From an uncultured Peptostreptococcaceae bacterium (GTDB lineage Bacteria > Bacillota > Clostridia > Peptostreptococcales > Anaerovoracaceae): a stretch of DNA of 37,460 nucleotides. The notes under the pieces were generated by a model. The model was given only the letters and a program-made list of their open reading frames with translations. It made no database searches and had not been told where the DNA came from. Each line of letters opens with the position of its first letter. Position 1 is the first letter of the stretch. A program made the translations under genes and the position numbers. Of this stretch, positions 1-7,815 are shown piece by piece. Location: the NCBI GenBank assembly GCA_949740445.1, contig CATJIF010000055.1, positions 1-37,460 on the forward strand, in the 5' to 3' direction.

Positions 1-1
1 C

Positions 2-367
2 AGCCGCACGGTTTTTTTCCGCACATCGGAGTATCGCCTGATAGACCAGCCAGTAAGCGCTGGGGTGATAACTTCGCCTGCGGTCAATATGGGGCAGGTT
101 ATCGCCAAAAGAGAAGATGTAGAAAAAGCAAAGCAGGTGATGAAGCGCCGCATGGATCTGGTGCTGGAGCTGATGCTGTCACAGGGGTGTACGACCGCGG
201 TGCTTGGGGCATTCGGCTGCGGCGTATTTCAAAACGACCCTGAGCTGATCGCCCGATATTGGAAGGATTTGCTCGGCGAAAAAGGCGCCCGCTTTGCTCG
301 CGTTATCATGGCGGTGCTGGATAAGCCAGGCAAGAGCAACTACAAGGTATTTAACAGGTATTTTTAA
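2..367 (+). CDS. TIGR02452 family (microbial PARG/macrodomain-like) protein, 3' fragment
   Basis: The reading frame is open to the left edge of the window, so only the C-terminal ~121 residues are present; the Met at base 65 is internal. The motif LGAFGCGVFQNDP followed by a conserved aromatic/basic stretch and a C-terminal FNRYF resembles the C-terminal half of the TIGR02452 family, which is related to bacterial poly(ADP-ribose) glycohydrolases with a macrodomain fold. These proteins are thought to act on ADP-ribose groups, but the specific substrate here is unknown. The N-terminal ribose-binding loops are outside the window, so activity cannot be judged. Its TAA stop is directly followed by the ATG of cbiET with no spacer, so the two are probably cotranscribed. 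Confidence 0.72.
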   Translation, partial: SRTVFFRTSEYRLIDQPVSAGVITSPAVNMGQVIAKREDVEKAKQVMKRRMDLVLELMLSQGCTTAVLGAFGCGVFQNDPELIARYWKDLLGEKGARFARVIMAVLDKPGKSNYKVFNRYF

Positions 368-1729
368 ATGAAGAAAATTTACATTATCGGTATCGGCATG
401 GGCAATCCCGATACCATAACGATAGAAGGAAGAAAACGCATTGAAGAAAGCGATGTGCTGATCGGTGCCCGCCGCATGGTAGAGAGCGTCGTCGAAACAC
501 TTGCAGCAGAAGTAACAAATGCGCCATCAGCGGCGAAAAAAACGCAGGGCGTTTGCAGCAGAGCTAACAGCAGTGATAGCAGCAAAACCCAGAAACAGCG
601 CGCGTATTATGAGATTGCGGCAGACCGCATCGCGCAAATCCTGCAGCGCGAAGAGTTTTCGCAGGCGTCAGTGCTGATGTCCGGCGACGTGGGCTTTTAC
701 AGCGGGGCGAAGAAGCTGCTGCCATTGCTGTCTGGACAGGATGTCAGCTGCATCGCGGGCGTCAGCTCTGTGCAGTATTTCTGTGCCCGGCTGGGTACGT
801 CCTGGGAGGATGTACGGCTGGTCAGCCTGCACGGAAGGGAGGGCGATCCCGTGGCTGCGGTGCAGGAGAATGCCCGCGTGTTCTTTCTAACCGGAAGCGA
901 CCACAAGGCAGAGGATATCTGCCGGCAGCTGACGCAGGCCGGCTTGGGAAGAACTAAAATATCTGCAGGCCAGAGGCTTTCTTATGGGGATGAAACCATT
1001 GTATGCGCGACGGCACAGGAGCTTGCCGGCCGGCATTTCGACCCGCTGACCGTGCTGCTTGCAGAATGGGAAGAAGCGGCGCTTTCAGAAACCGGCCAAT
1101 GTGGCGGAAAAGTGCAACAATCCAAATCGAGCGGGCCAGGCGAAGAAAACCTCCTGCAAAGAGCGACCTTTGGCTACGAGGATGAGCTGTTTATCCGCGG
1201 CGATGTGCCGATGACAAAATCGGAAATACGCAGCATCGTGCTGAGCAAGTTGCGGCTGCGCCGGACAGATACCGCATACGACATAGGCGCGGGCACGGGC
1301 TCGGTTTCCGTGGAAATGGCTATGGCTGCAAGCCAGGGGCAGGTATACGCCATAGAAGTCAATCCCGAGGGAGCAGAGCTAATTCGAAGCAATGCGCGGA
1401 AATTCGGAGCGGCGAACCTGCACGTAGTCGAAGGAGCAGCACCGGGAGCGCTTGCGCTGCTGCCTGCGCCAGATGCAGCGTTTTTAGGCGGCACAAAGGG
1501 CCACATGGACGAAATCATAGCAGTACTGACAGAGAAAAACTCAAAGGTGCGCATCGTCATTAACGCCATTGCGCTGGAGACGGCAGCAGAGGCGTTGCAA
1601 TGCCTGAAGGCGCACGGTTTTTCCAGCGTAGAGGCAATTACCGTTACCGTGGCGAAATCCAGAGAGGCGGGGCGCTACCACATGATGATGGGGCAAAACC
1701 CGATCTACATTATTACGGGGTGCAGATAA
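368..1729 (+). CDS. cbiET: Bifunctional cobalt-precorrin-7 C5-methyltransferase / cobalt-precorrin-6B C15-methyltransferase (decarboxylating)
   Basis: A fusion of CbiE and CbiT (453 aa), equivalent to CobL of the aerobic pathway. It uses S-adenosylmethionine to methylate C5 and C15 of the corrin ring and decarboxylates the C12 acetate. The CbiE half starts with GIGMGNPD (about residues 8-15), the tetrapyrrole-methylase signature. The CbiT half begins near residue 265 and contains the Rossmann SAM motif DIGAGTGSVS near residue 305. A hydrophilic insert (about residues 45-75, Lys/Ser/Gln rich) and a linker (about 235-265) are not typical of the family core. The ATG abuts the preceding stop; the only SD-like sequence is a weak AACAGG, so translation may be coupled. 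It is followed by cbiA. Confidence 0.95.
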   Translation: MKKIYIIGIGMGNPDTITIEGRKRIEESDVLIGARRMVESVVETLAAEVTNAPSAAKKTQGVCSRANSSDSSKTQKQRAYYEIAADRIAQILQREEFSQASVLMSGDVGFYSGAKKLLPLLSGQDVSCIAGVSSVQYFCARLGTSWEDVRLVSLHGREGDPVAAVQENARVFFLTGSDHKAEDICRQLTQAGLGRTKISAGQRLSYGDETIVCATAQELAGRHFDPLTVLLAEWEEAALSETGQCGGKVQQSKSSGPGEENLLQRATFGYEDELFIRGDVPMTKSEIRSIVLSKLRLRRTDTAYDIGAGTGSVSVEMAMAASQGQVYAIEVNPEGAELIRSNARKFGAANLHVVEGAAPGALALLPAPDAAFLGGTKGHMDEIIAVLTEKNSKVRIVINAIALETAAEALQCLKAHGFSSVEAITVTVAKSREAGRYHMMMGQNPIYIITGCR

Positions 1730-1752
1730 CAGCAGCGAATAAGGAGCGAGCG

Positions 1753-3348
1753 ATGGAAGGCAAAAGGAACGGACAAAACACACACGGCATTGACAAAGGC
1801 ATTGATAAATGCACCGGGGAGAAAGAACAACGGCAGCAAAGCCTGGCTCTGCCGCGGGTTCTTATCGGTGCCGCCGGAAGCGGCAGTGGAAAGACCAGCC
1901 TAACCTGCGGCCTTTTGCAGGCATTAAAGCAACGAAAGCTGCATCCGGTTTCTTTTAAGTGCGGGCCGGATTACATCGACCCCATGTTCCATACGGAAGT
2001 GCTGGGAGTTCCCTCGCACAATCTGGATCTGTTCTTTACCAGCGATGAGCTCACCTGCCAGCTGATGGCAAAAGCGGCAGAAAGTCACAGCGCGCAGATT
2101 GCTGTCATCGAAGGCGTTATGGGGTTTTACGACGGGCTGGCTGCGATTTCCCCAAAAGCCAGCTCCTTCGATTTGGCGCGGGCAACGCGGACGCCGGCCA
2201 TTTTACTGGTGGACTGCAAAGGGAAATCCCTGTCGGTGATTGCAGAAATCCAAGGCTTTCTCGCATACGAAGCCCTGGCCAGACAGCAGCTGGTGCAGGA
2301 GATGCTGGACAAGGCAGAGGCTTTTGATGCCGCCGGAAGCAAAGCAGCAGCCCCTGTCATATGCGGCATTATCTTAAACCGGCTGTCGCCCATGTTGTAT
2401 CCGGATATAAAAAAGCGGATCGAAGAGCAGCTTCCTGTACAGGTATTGGGCTACCTTCCAGTAATGAAGGACTGCGGCCTGGAGAGCCGCCATCTGGGGC
2501 TTGTGACTGCGGCGGAAATCGGCAATTTGCAGGAAATCATCGACCGCCTGGCAGCGCAGGTGGAACAGAGCGTAGACCTGGACGGCATCTTGCGCCTGGC
2601 GCAGCAGGCCCCGCCGGTGCGCCTGTCTGCTAACCCCGAGGATATCATGAAAGGTGCAAGCATTGGCGATGTAGCAGCAAACGGCACAGGGCAGAGGCGT
2701 CCCCGCATCGCCGTAGCGCGCGACAGGGCCTTTTGCTTTTACTATCAGGACAATCTGAACCTGCTAAAAGAGCTGGGAGCGGAGCTTGTTGCTTTCAGCC
2801 CACTGACCGATGCGCGGCTTCCCGAAGGCTCGCAGGGGCTTTACATCGGCGGCGGATATCCGGAGCTGTATCTGAAGCAACTGTCGGAAAACACCGCCAT
2901 GCAGGCGGCCATCCGCGAGGCTGTCAACGGCGGAATGCCCTGCGTGGCAGAGTGCGGTGGCTTTATGTATTTGCATGAGCACATTCGCGACAGCAGCGGA
3001 AATGCCTGGCCCATGGTCGGCGTGCTCGAAGGCGAAAGCTATGCGGTAGGTGGACTGAAGCGCTTTGGGTACGTACAGCTGACGGCGCAAAAGGATACGC
3101 TGCTGTGCAGAAACGGCGAAAAAATCCGCGCACATGAATTTCACTACTGGGACAGCACGCAGTGCGGGGATGCATTTTTGGCGGAAAAACCACTGCGAAA
3201 CCGCAGCTGGCAGTGCATTATCGCTCGCGAAAATCTGTTTGCCGGCTATCCGCATTTATATTTTTACAGCAATCCCACATTTGCCAGGCGGTTTGTAGAG
3301 GCTTGCGGGCTTATAAATCCCGACAGCTTTCAAAGCTTTAGCGAGTAA
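1753..3348 (+). CDS. cbiA: Cobyrinate a,c-diamide synthase
   Basis: CbiA (531 aa) uses ATP and glutamine to amidate the a and c acetate side chains of cobyrinic acid. The N-terminal synthetase domain has the P-loop GAAGSGSGKTS (about residues 39-49) and the DYIDPMFH region. The C-terminal class I glutamine amidotransferase domain has the nucleophile Cys401 in AECGGFMYL and the HEFHYWD segment near residue 460. The start was placed at the ATG at 1753 because AAGGAG lies 6-7 nt upstream; an earlier in-frame ATG at 1600 lies inside cbiET. The first ~35 residues form a charged extension with KGIDK repeats absent from the family core. A hairpin terminator follows at 3385-3448, so this ends the first transcription unit. 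Confidence 0.94.
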   Translation: MEGKRNGQNTHGIDKGIDKCTGEKEQRQQSLALPRVLIGAAGSGSGKTSLTCGLLQALKQRKLHPVSFKCGPDYIDPMFHTEVLGVPSHNLDLFFTSDELTCQLMAKAAESHSAQIAVIEGVMGFYDGLAAISPKASSFDLARATRTPAILLVDCKGKSLSVIAEIQGFLAYEALARQQLVQEMLDKAEAFDAAGSKAAAPVICGIILNRLSPMLYPDIKKRIEEQLPVQVLGYLPVMKDCGLESRHLGLVTAAEIGNLQEIIDRLAAQVEQSVDLDGILRLAQQAPPVRLSANPEDIMKGASIGDVAANGTGQRRPRIAVARDRAFCFYYQDNLNLLKELGAELVAFSPLTDARLPEGSQGLYIGGGYPELYLKQLSENTAMQAAIREAVNGGMPCVAECGGFMYLHEHIRDSSGNAWPMVGVLEGESYAVGGLKRFGYVQLTAQKDTLLCRNGEKIRAHEFHYWDSTQCGDAFLAEKPLRNRSWQCIIARENLFAGYPHLYFYSNPTFARRFVEACGLINPDSFQSFSE

Positions 3349-3384
3349 GCATGTAGACTCCGGCAGAAAATATAGACAGGTTCG

Positions 3385-3448
3385 AACAGCTGACGGTCTT
3401 TGGTATGGAACCATTGGAGAATGGCAGAGCGGCAGCTGTTTTTCTTTT
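3385..3448 (+). terminator. Probable intrinsic terminator after cbiA
   Basis: AACAGCTG (3385-3392) can pair with CAGCTGTT (3433-3440), followed by a T-rich tail (TTTTTCTTTT). The 40-nt loop holds a second small hairpin, CCATT/AATGG with loop GGAG. It would close the cbiET-cbiA transcript and insulate it from the riboswitch-controlled operon. The long loop makes it less certain than a compact hairpin. Confidence 0.55.
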
Positions 3449-3454
3449 ATCGGA

Positions 3455-3533
3455 TTGCCGGGATAACCGGCGCAAAAGGAAAAGCCCTATGATACGACTT
3501 GGATGGACCGGCAAGCGCGTAGCAGGGCTTTTC
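3455..3533 (+). other. Possible structured RNA element (nested or pseudoknotted hairpins)
   Basis: No gene is visible between cbiA and the riboswitch. Within this gap a 10-bp stem GAAAAGCCCT (3479-3488) / AGGGCTTTTC (3524-3533) encloses CCGGCAA (3508-3514), which is complementary to TTGCCGG (3455-3461) outside the stem. TTGCCGG can also join a local hairpin, GCCGG (3457-3461) / CCGGC (3467-3471). These alternatives suggest a folded RNA or a second terminator; I recognise no known riboswitch consensus. Downstream, 3590-3700 is AT-rich with T-runs and no recognisable gene. Confidence 0.3.
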
Positions 3534-3720
3534 AGGACTAAGGTGTACAAACTGGCAGCATAAAATAAAGCCATTCGTACTGAATACATAATATCATAAA
3601 AAAAGGGAGATAGGGAAAATTTTTTTCGAGTTTTTTCGACGGTTTTTTGGGAGATGGCCAGAAATTCGAAAATAAATCATTAAAAGTGAAACAAAAGGGG
3701 TGGGAAAGAGAAAAATCGTG

Positions 3721-3729
3721 TGATATAAT
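3721..3729 (+). promoter_or_regulatory. Extended -10 promoter for the riboswitch-cbiM operon
   Basis: TGATATAAT gives a perfect -10 hexamer (TATAAT, 3724-3729) with the TGn extension. No good -35 hexamer lies 17-18 bp upstream, which is common for extended -10 promoters. It sits about 20 bp before the first paired bases of the cobalamin riboswitch, the expected place for its transcription start. Confidence 0.6.
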
Positions 3730-3749
3730 AAAATGACAACTTGAACATC

Positions 3750-3909
3750 AACAGGTGTCCGGTAATTTCCTGCCGGAAGAATAGGGAAGTCGGGTGAAAA
3801 GCCCGCGCGGTCGCGCCGCTGTAAAGGAAGAGCTGTATTTCCATATATCACTGTAATAATGGGAAGATGAGATACAGTGCAGAAGCCTGAGCCAGAAGAC
3901 CTGCCTGTT
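3750..3909 (+). promoter_or_regulatory. Adenosylcobalamin riboswitch aptamer
   Basis: The closing stem AACAGG (3750-3755) pairs with CCTGTT (3904-3909). The conserved core GGTGAAAAGCCCGCGCGGTC and GCCGCTGTAA is followed, after a peripheral domain, by the B12 box AGCCAGAAGACCTGCC (about 3890-3905). This is the cobalamin riboswitch signature. It lies in the leader of the cbiM operon, so cobalt uptake and B12 synthesis should be repressed when adenosylcobalamin is plentiful. The expression platform is probably the hairpin at 4073-4100; the 160 nt between hold further possible hairpins, e.g. GACAGG/CCTGTC near 3995-4020. Confidence 0.93.
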
Positions 3910-4072
3910 TGATTGATGGTCGCATTTTCTTACGGACGATGGGAAAGTGTGATGCAGAAGCTGCTGTAGCGTGCAGAGGAAAAAAGGGCGCATCAGACAG
4001 GGCAGGCGGATGCCTGTCGCTGAATGCAGTCTTGCAAAACCTTAAAACACAAAAAAGCAGTGGTTTCGGCAT

Positions 4073-4100
4073 ACGCTGTTCGCATGGACGGCGTTTTTTT
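4073..4100 (+). terminator. Riboswitch expression-platform terminator
   Basis: ACGCTG (4073-4078) pairs with CGGCGT (4089-4094, one G-U pair), followed directly by seven T residues (4094-4100). The position between the aptamer and cbiM makes it the likely ligand-dependent terminator. The same 5' arm, extended to ACGCTGTTCGCAT, also matches ATGCGAAAACAGCGT at 4101-4115, giving a competing, longer hairpin just before the cbiM ribosome binding site (GAGGAGGG, about 4125-4132). Confidence 0.65.
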
Positions 4101-4139
4101 ATGCGAAAACAGCGTCAGAACAAAGAGGAGGGAAAACGA

Positions 4140-4931
4140 ATGAAAACAAAACAAGTAAGAGCAAAGCAAGTAACAACGAAGCAGATGAGAACAAAGTGGG
4201 AAAGAAGCTGCCTGATCGCAGGTGTGGCTCTCGCACTGGCGTTCGGAATAGCAGAGCCGGCCAGCGCAATGCATATAATGGAAGGATATCTGCCGCCAGT
4301 ACATGCGGTAGTCTGGGGTGCACTCTGCCTTCCGTTTTTGGCAGCAGGATTTTTTTCCATAAAAAAAACGGTAGTGGAGCACAGAAAAACCATGTTAATT
4401 CTGGTGATGATGGGCGCTTACGCCTTTGTACTGTCGGCGTTAAAGCTACCTTCCGTTACAGGCAGCAGCTCCCATCCCACAGGCACTGGGCTTGGGGCCG
4501 TGCTCTTAGGACCGTCGGCCATGTCGATTTTAGGTCTGATTGTACTGTTGTTTCAGGCCATCCTTCTGGCTCACGGCGGCCTGACGACCCTGGGAGCCAA
4601 CACCTTTTCCATGGCGATTGCCGGTCCGTTTTTGTCCTGGGGTATCTATCGCTTGTGCGGAAAATTGAATGTATCGAAAACGGTCAGCGTATTTTTAGCA
4701 ACCTGCCTGGGAGATCTGTTCACTTATTGCGTTACTGCCGTGCAGCTGGCACTGGCGCATCCGGCGCAAGTCGGCGGTTTTGCTGCTTCCCTGGCGGAAT
4801 TTCTGGCGATTTTCGCCGTTACTCAGATTCCACTGGCGATCATCGAAGGACTGGTTGCCGTGGTTGTAATCAAGGGATTGGAAAGCTTTGCGCAGCCAGA
4901 GCTGACAGAGTTAGGATATATCGCCCAGTAG
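4140..4931 (+). CDS. cbiM: Cobalt ECF transporter, substrate-specific S component
   Basis: CbiM (263 aa) is the membrane protein that captures Co2+ for the CbiMNQO importer. The family hallmark [10 protein letters not shown] lies at residues 44-53, directly after a signal peptide ending ASA, so processing would expose the metal-binding N-terminal Met-His. Several hydrophobic segments follow. The ATG at 4140 was chosen because GAGGAGGG lies 7-8 nt upstream; ATG 4101 has no such site and lies inside the hairpin region. The signal peptide has an unusually long basic n-region built from four degenerate 5-residue repeats ([20 protein letters not shown]) encoded by 15-bp units at 4146-4205. First gene of the riboswitch-controlled operon. 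Confidence 0.95.
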   Translation: MKTKQVRAKQVTTKQMRTKWERSCLIAGVALALAFGIAEPASAMHIMEGYLPPVHAVVWGALCLPFLAAGFFSIKKTVVEHRKTMLILVMMGAYAFVLSALKLPSVTGSSSHPTGTGLGAVLLGPSAMSILGLIVLLFQAILLAHGGLTTLGANTFSMAIAGPFLSWGIYRLCGKLNVSKTVSVFLATCLGDLFTYCVTAVQLALAHPAQVGGFAASLAEFLAIFAVTQIPLAIIEGLVAVVVIKGLESFAQPELTELGYIAQ

Positions 4932-4965
4932 TGAGGGCAGCAGATAAAGCAGGGAGGAAACCATC

Positions 4966-5277
4966 ATGTCAACAAAAAACACAGTGATTATTTGCATCGT
5001 ACTGGCAGCGCTCATCGCTGCCGTACCTTTACTTTTTATCCAGGATTCCGAATTTGGCGGTGCGGACGGTGCAGCGGAAGAAGTCATCGGAATGTTAGAT
5101 CCTGCATACGAAGCCTGGGCGTCGCCCGTACTGGAGCCCCCCGGTGGCGAGACCGAATCGCTGTTATTTTGCCTGCAGGCCGCGTTGGGCTCCGGAATAT
5201 TCTGCTTTGGCATGGGGTACTTTGTGGCGCGCAAAAAATATTCGGGCACAAACCCACAACAGGAGACAGGCGCGTGA
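4966..5277 (+). CDS. cbiN: Cobalt ECF transporter, CbiN subunit
   Basis: CbiN (103 aa) is the small auxiliary membrane subunit needed for cobalt loading of CbiM. Two hydrophobic helices (about residues 5-26 and 66-88) flank an extracytoplasmic loop with the family-typical LDPAYEAWASPVLEPP, followed by a short basic tail. A GGGAGG ribosome binding site precedes the ATG. The stop TGA shares its last base with the start of cbiQ. Confidence 0.93.
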   Translation: MSTKNTVIICIVLAALIAAVPLLFIQDSEFGGADGAAEEVIGMLDPAYEAWASPVLEPPGGETESLLFCLQAALGSGIFCFGMGYFVARKKYSGTNPQQETGA

Positions 5278-6056
5278 TGGTGCTCGATAAAATCGCCTAT
5301 GCGTCGCAGTGGCGGAAAAAAAGCCCTTATCTAAAATCAGCGCTGGCGACAGGGACATTGCTGATCTGTACTTGCGCGCAGTCGTTTGTCATATCGGCAA
5401 TCGCACTGCTTGTTATGAGCTGGCTTGCGGTTAGCTGCGGCAAAACATCGCCCGCATATTTTATAAAACTTCTGGCGGCGCCTTTGCTGTTTTTAACTGC
5501 AGGAACTGCTGTCATCGCTGTCAACTTCAGTCCAGATCCGTTGGATTTGTGCAATCTCGCCTTTGCTGATGGATACATCGCCGTCAGCCGCGCCTCTTTG
5601 CTCTATGCGCTGCGGCTGGCCTGCGTTTCGCTGGCATCGGTATCCTGCCTGTACTTTCTCAGCGTAACGACGCCGATGCCAGATTTGATCGTCGTGCTGC
5701 GCAGCCTGAAATGCCCGTGGCTGGTAATCGAGCTGATGGTTATGATGTACCGCTACATCTTCGTACTGCTGGACATGGCTGTGGCAATCAGCCGGGCGCA
5801 GGACTGCCGCCTGGGAAACCGCGATGCAAAAACCGCAATATACAGCATGGGAAGCATGCTGTCTGCGGTATTGATGAAAGCACTGCAGCGGGCATCGCAG
5901 CTGTTTGATGCCATGGAATCGCGTTGCTACGACGGGAAGTTGCACCTGCTGAACGAAACCTGGCAGACGCGGCCCTCCGAGCGCGTGGCGGCCGGCGGGT
6001 ATCTGGCGGGATTAGCCGCAGCGGCGTTTCTGTGCCGCAGCTTCGGAGGGATATAA
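5277..6056 (+). CDS. cbiQ: Cobalt ECF transporter, T component (permease)
   Basis: CbiQ (259 aa) is the transmembrane coupling protein linking the S component CbiM to the ATPase CbiO. It has several hydrophobic segments. The C-terminal cytoplasmic part contains a RAxQLFDAMESRCYDG segment, which matches the coupling-helix Ala-Arg-Gly-like region of T components. The ATG at 5277 overlaps the cbiN stop by one base (TGATG), so translation is probably coupled; the longer open frame from 4992 lies inside cbiN and is not used. Confidence 0.93.
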   Translation: MVLDKIAYASQWRKKSPYLKSALATGTLLICTCAQSFVISAIALLVMSWLAVSCGKTSPAYFIKLLAAPLLFLTAGTAVIAVNFSPDPLDLCNLAFADGYIAVSRASLLYALRLACVSLASVSCLYFLSVTTPMPDLIVVLRSLKCPWLVIELMVMMYRYIFVLLDMAVAISRAQDCRLGNRDAKTAIYSMGSMLSAVLMKALQRASQLFDAMESRCYDGKLHLLNETWQTRPSERVAAGGYLAGLAAAAFLCRSFGGI

Positions 6057-6061
6057 AAGAC

Positions 6062-6940
6062 ATGACGGAAAAAACTATTTTATCAGTCAGAGGGCTCTCC
6101 TACACCTATCCCGATGGCACAAAGGCGCTGCAGGGTGTCGATCTCGACGTGCGGCAGGGAGAAAAAGTCGCCTTTATGGGCGCCAACGGCTCGGGAAAAT
6201 CCACGTTTTTTCTGCACTTAAACGGCGTATATAAGCCGTCTGCGGGCAGCGTCTACATCGACGGCGTTCCCATCAATTATTCGCGCAAGGGGCTCTTACA
6301 GGTGCGGCGCAAGGTGGGTATCGTTTTTCAGGACCCGGACTCCCAGCTGTTTTCGGCCAGCGTGGCCCAGGAAATTTCTTTCGGTGTACTGAATTTGGGC
6401 GCATCGCAGGAAGAGGCGAAAAACAAAGTAGATGCCGTGATCGAAGAGCTGGAAATCGCACCCTTTCGGGAGAAACCCACGCACTTTCTCAGCGGCGGGC
6501 AGAAAAAGCGCGTATCCATCGCTGACATTGCGGTAATGGAGCCGGACATCATCATTCTGGACGAACCGTCCTCCGCATTAGATCCCTACCATGTGGAGAT
6601 GATTGATGCTCTGATCGACCGCCTGTCGCAGCGGGGGATTACGGTACTGCTCTCCACCCACGACGTGGAGCGGGCCATGTGCTGGGCCGACCGGGTGGTT
6701 TTATTCTGCGAAGGGAAAATCGCAGCCCAGGGCAGCCCGGAGGAAATCTTCTCGCAGGAAGAACTGATGGAGCTCACTCATCTGAAAAAGCCGGTAATCT
6801 ATCAGCTGTTCGACAGCCTGAAGGATGCGGGAATGCTGCCGCAGGGACTGCCGGTGCCACGCACAGTGCAACAGCTGACGCACTACATCGAACATGCGAA
6901 AGAAAACAAAGAACAAAGGAGCAAAACGCAGCAGTTATGA
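6062..6940 (+). CDS. cbiO: Cobalt ECF transporter ATP-binding protein
   Basis: CbiO (292 aa) hydrolyses ATP to drive cobalt uptake through CbiMNQ. All ABC ATPase motifs are present: Walker A GANGSGKST (about residues 40-48), Q-loop VFQDPDSQLFS, signature LSGGQKKRV (about 142-150), Walker B IIILDEPSSALDP (about 160) and the H-loop STHD. The ATG at 6062 has GGAGGG upstream; earlier in-frame starts lie inside cbiQ. The stop overlaps the cbiK start by 4 nt (ATGA). Confidence 0.95.
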   Translation: MTEKTILSVRGLSYTYPDGTKALQGVDLDVRQGEKVAFMGANGSGKSTFFLHLNGVYKPSAGSVYIDGVPINYSRKGLLQVRRKVGIVFQDPDSQLFSASVAQEISFGVLNLGASQEEAKNKVDAVIEELEIAPFREKPTHFLSGGQKKRVSIADIAVMEPDIIILDEPSSALDPYHVEMIDALIDRLSQRGITVLLSTHDVERAMCWADRVVLFCEGKIAAQGSPEEIFSQEELMELTHLKKPVIYQLFDSLKDAGMLPQGLPVPRTVQQLTHYIEHAKENKEQRSKTQQL

Positions 6941-7815
6941 ATACAACACAGACATCCGCAAAAAAAGCGCTGTTGGTCGTAAGCTTCGGCACCAGCTATA
7001 GCGAAACCCGAGAGAAAACCATAGGAGCCATCGAGCGCGAAGCCGCAGCCGCCTTTCCCGACAGGCAGGTGCGCCGCGCCTTCACAAGCAGCATGATCCT
7101 GCGGGTGCTCGCCAGGCGGGACGGCCTCCACATCGACAACGTAACACAAGCCATGGGCCGGCTGATCGCCGACGGCTTTACTGACGTGCTCGTACAACCC
7201 ACGCACATCATTAACGGCGAAGAATACGAAAAAATGAAAGCGCAGATACGCCCCTTCGCCGCCTGTTTTTCATCGCTGCGGATAGGCGCTCCGCTGCTGT
7301 CGTCCTCGGAAGATTACACCTGCGTTGTAAATGCGATAGCGGCGGAGGTGCTGCGGCTTTACCCAACCGCTTCGCTTTGCTGCCTGCGCGGGGCAGACGC
7401 GGATGCGGCAGGAGATATGCCGGCGCTGGTGCTGATGGGGCACGGGACAGAGCACCATGTAGATGCTGCCTACGCTGCGCTGGATTACCGGTTTAAGGAT
7501 ATGGGCTATCCGCGCGCAATCGTAGGTACAGTAGAAGGATATCCGGCCTTTGCACAGGTGGAAAAGCAGCTGGAAGCGCTAAACCCTGCGCCGGAAACAG
7601 TGCTGCTTATGCCCTTTATGATTGTTGCAGGCGACCACGCGAGAAACGACATGGCGGGCGAGAAAGAGGATTCCTGGAATACCATGCTGCGCGCAAAGGG
7701 CTATCGGACGGAGTGCATTCTGAAGGGCCTGGGCGAAATGGAAGCCATAAGGGCGGTATTTCTAAAACACATGCAGCAGGCACTGGCAGAAGAAAGCGAA
7801 CCCGGCCATGAATAA
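6937..7815 (+). CDS. cbiK: Anaerobic sirohydrochlorin cobaltochelatase
   Basis: CbiK (292 aa) inserts Co2+ into sirohydrochlorin, the committing step of the oxygen-independent cobalamin route. The N-terminus ALLVVSFGTSYSETRE is family-typical. The two metal-handling histidine regions are visible as MGHGTEHH (about residues 166-173) and GDHARNDMAGE (about 233-243). There is no signal peptide, in contrast to periplasmic CbiK forms. The start overlaps the cbiO stop (ATGA) and the 3' end overlaps cbiD by 8 nt. Placement next to the cobalt importer suggests direct use of imported cobalt. Confidence 0.95.
   Translation: MNTTQTSAKKALLVVSFGTSYSETREKTIGAIEREAAAAFPDRQVRRAFTSSMILRVLARRDGLHIDNVTQAMGRLIADGFTDVLVQPTHIINGEEYEKMKAQIRPFAACFSSLRIGAPLLSSSEDYTCVVNAIAAEVLRLYPTASLCCLRGADADAAGDMPALVLMGHGTEHHVDAAYAALDYRFKDMGYPRAIVGTVEGYPAFAQVEKQLEALNPAPETVLLMPFMIVAGDHARNDMAGEKEDSWNTMLRAKGYRTECILKGLGEMEAIRAVFLKHMQQALAEESEPGHE

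Noticed and set aside
1600..1752. Upstream in-frame start for cbiA
   Set aside because: It lies within the cbiET coding sequence; ATG 1753 has an SD at the right distance and fits the family length.
3379..3387. GGTTCGAAC, resembling a tRNA T-arm
   Set aside because: No acceptor, D or anticodon arms can be folded around it; it is part of the terminator region after cbiA.
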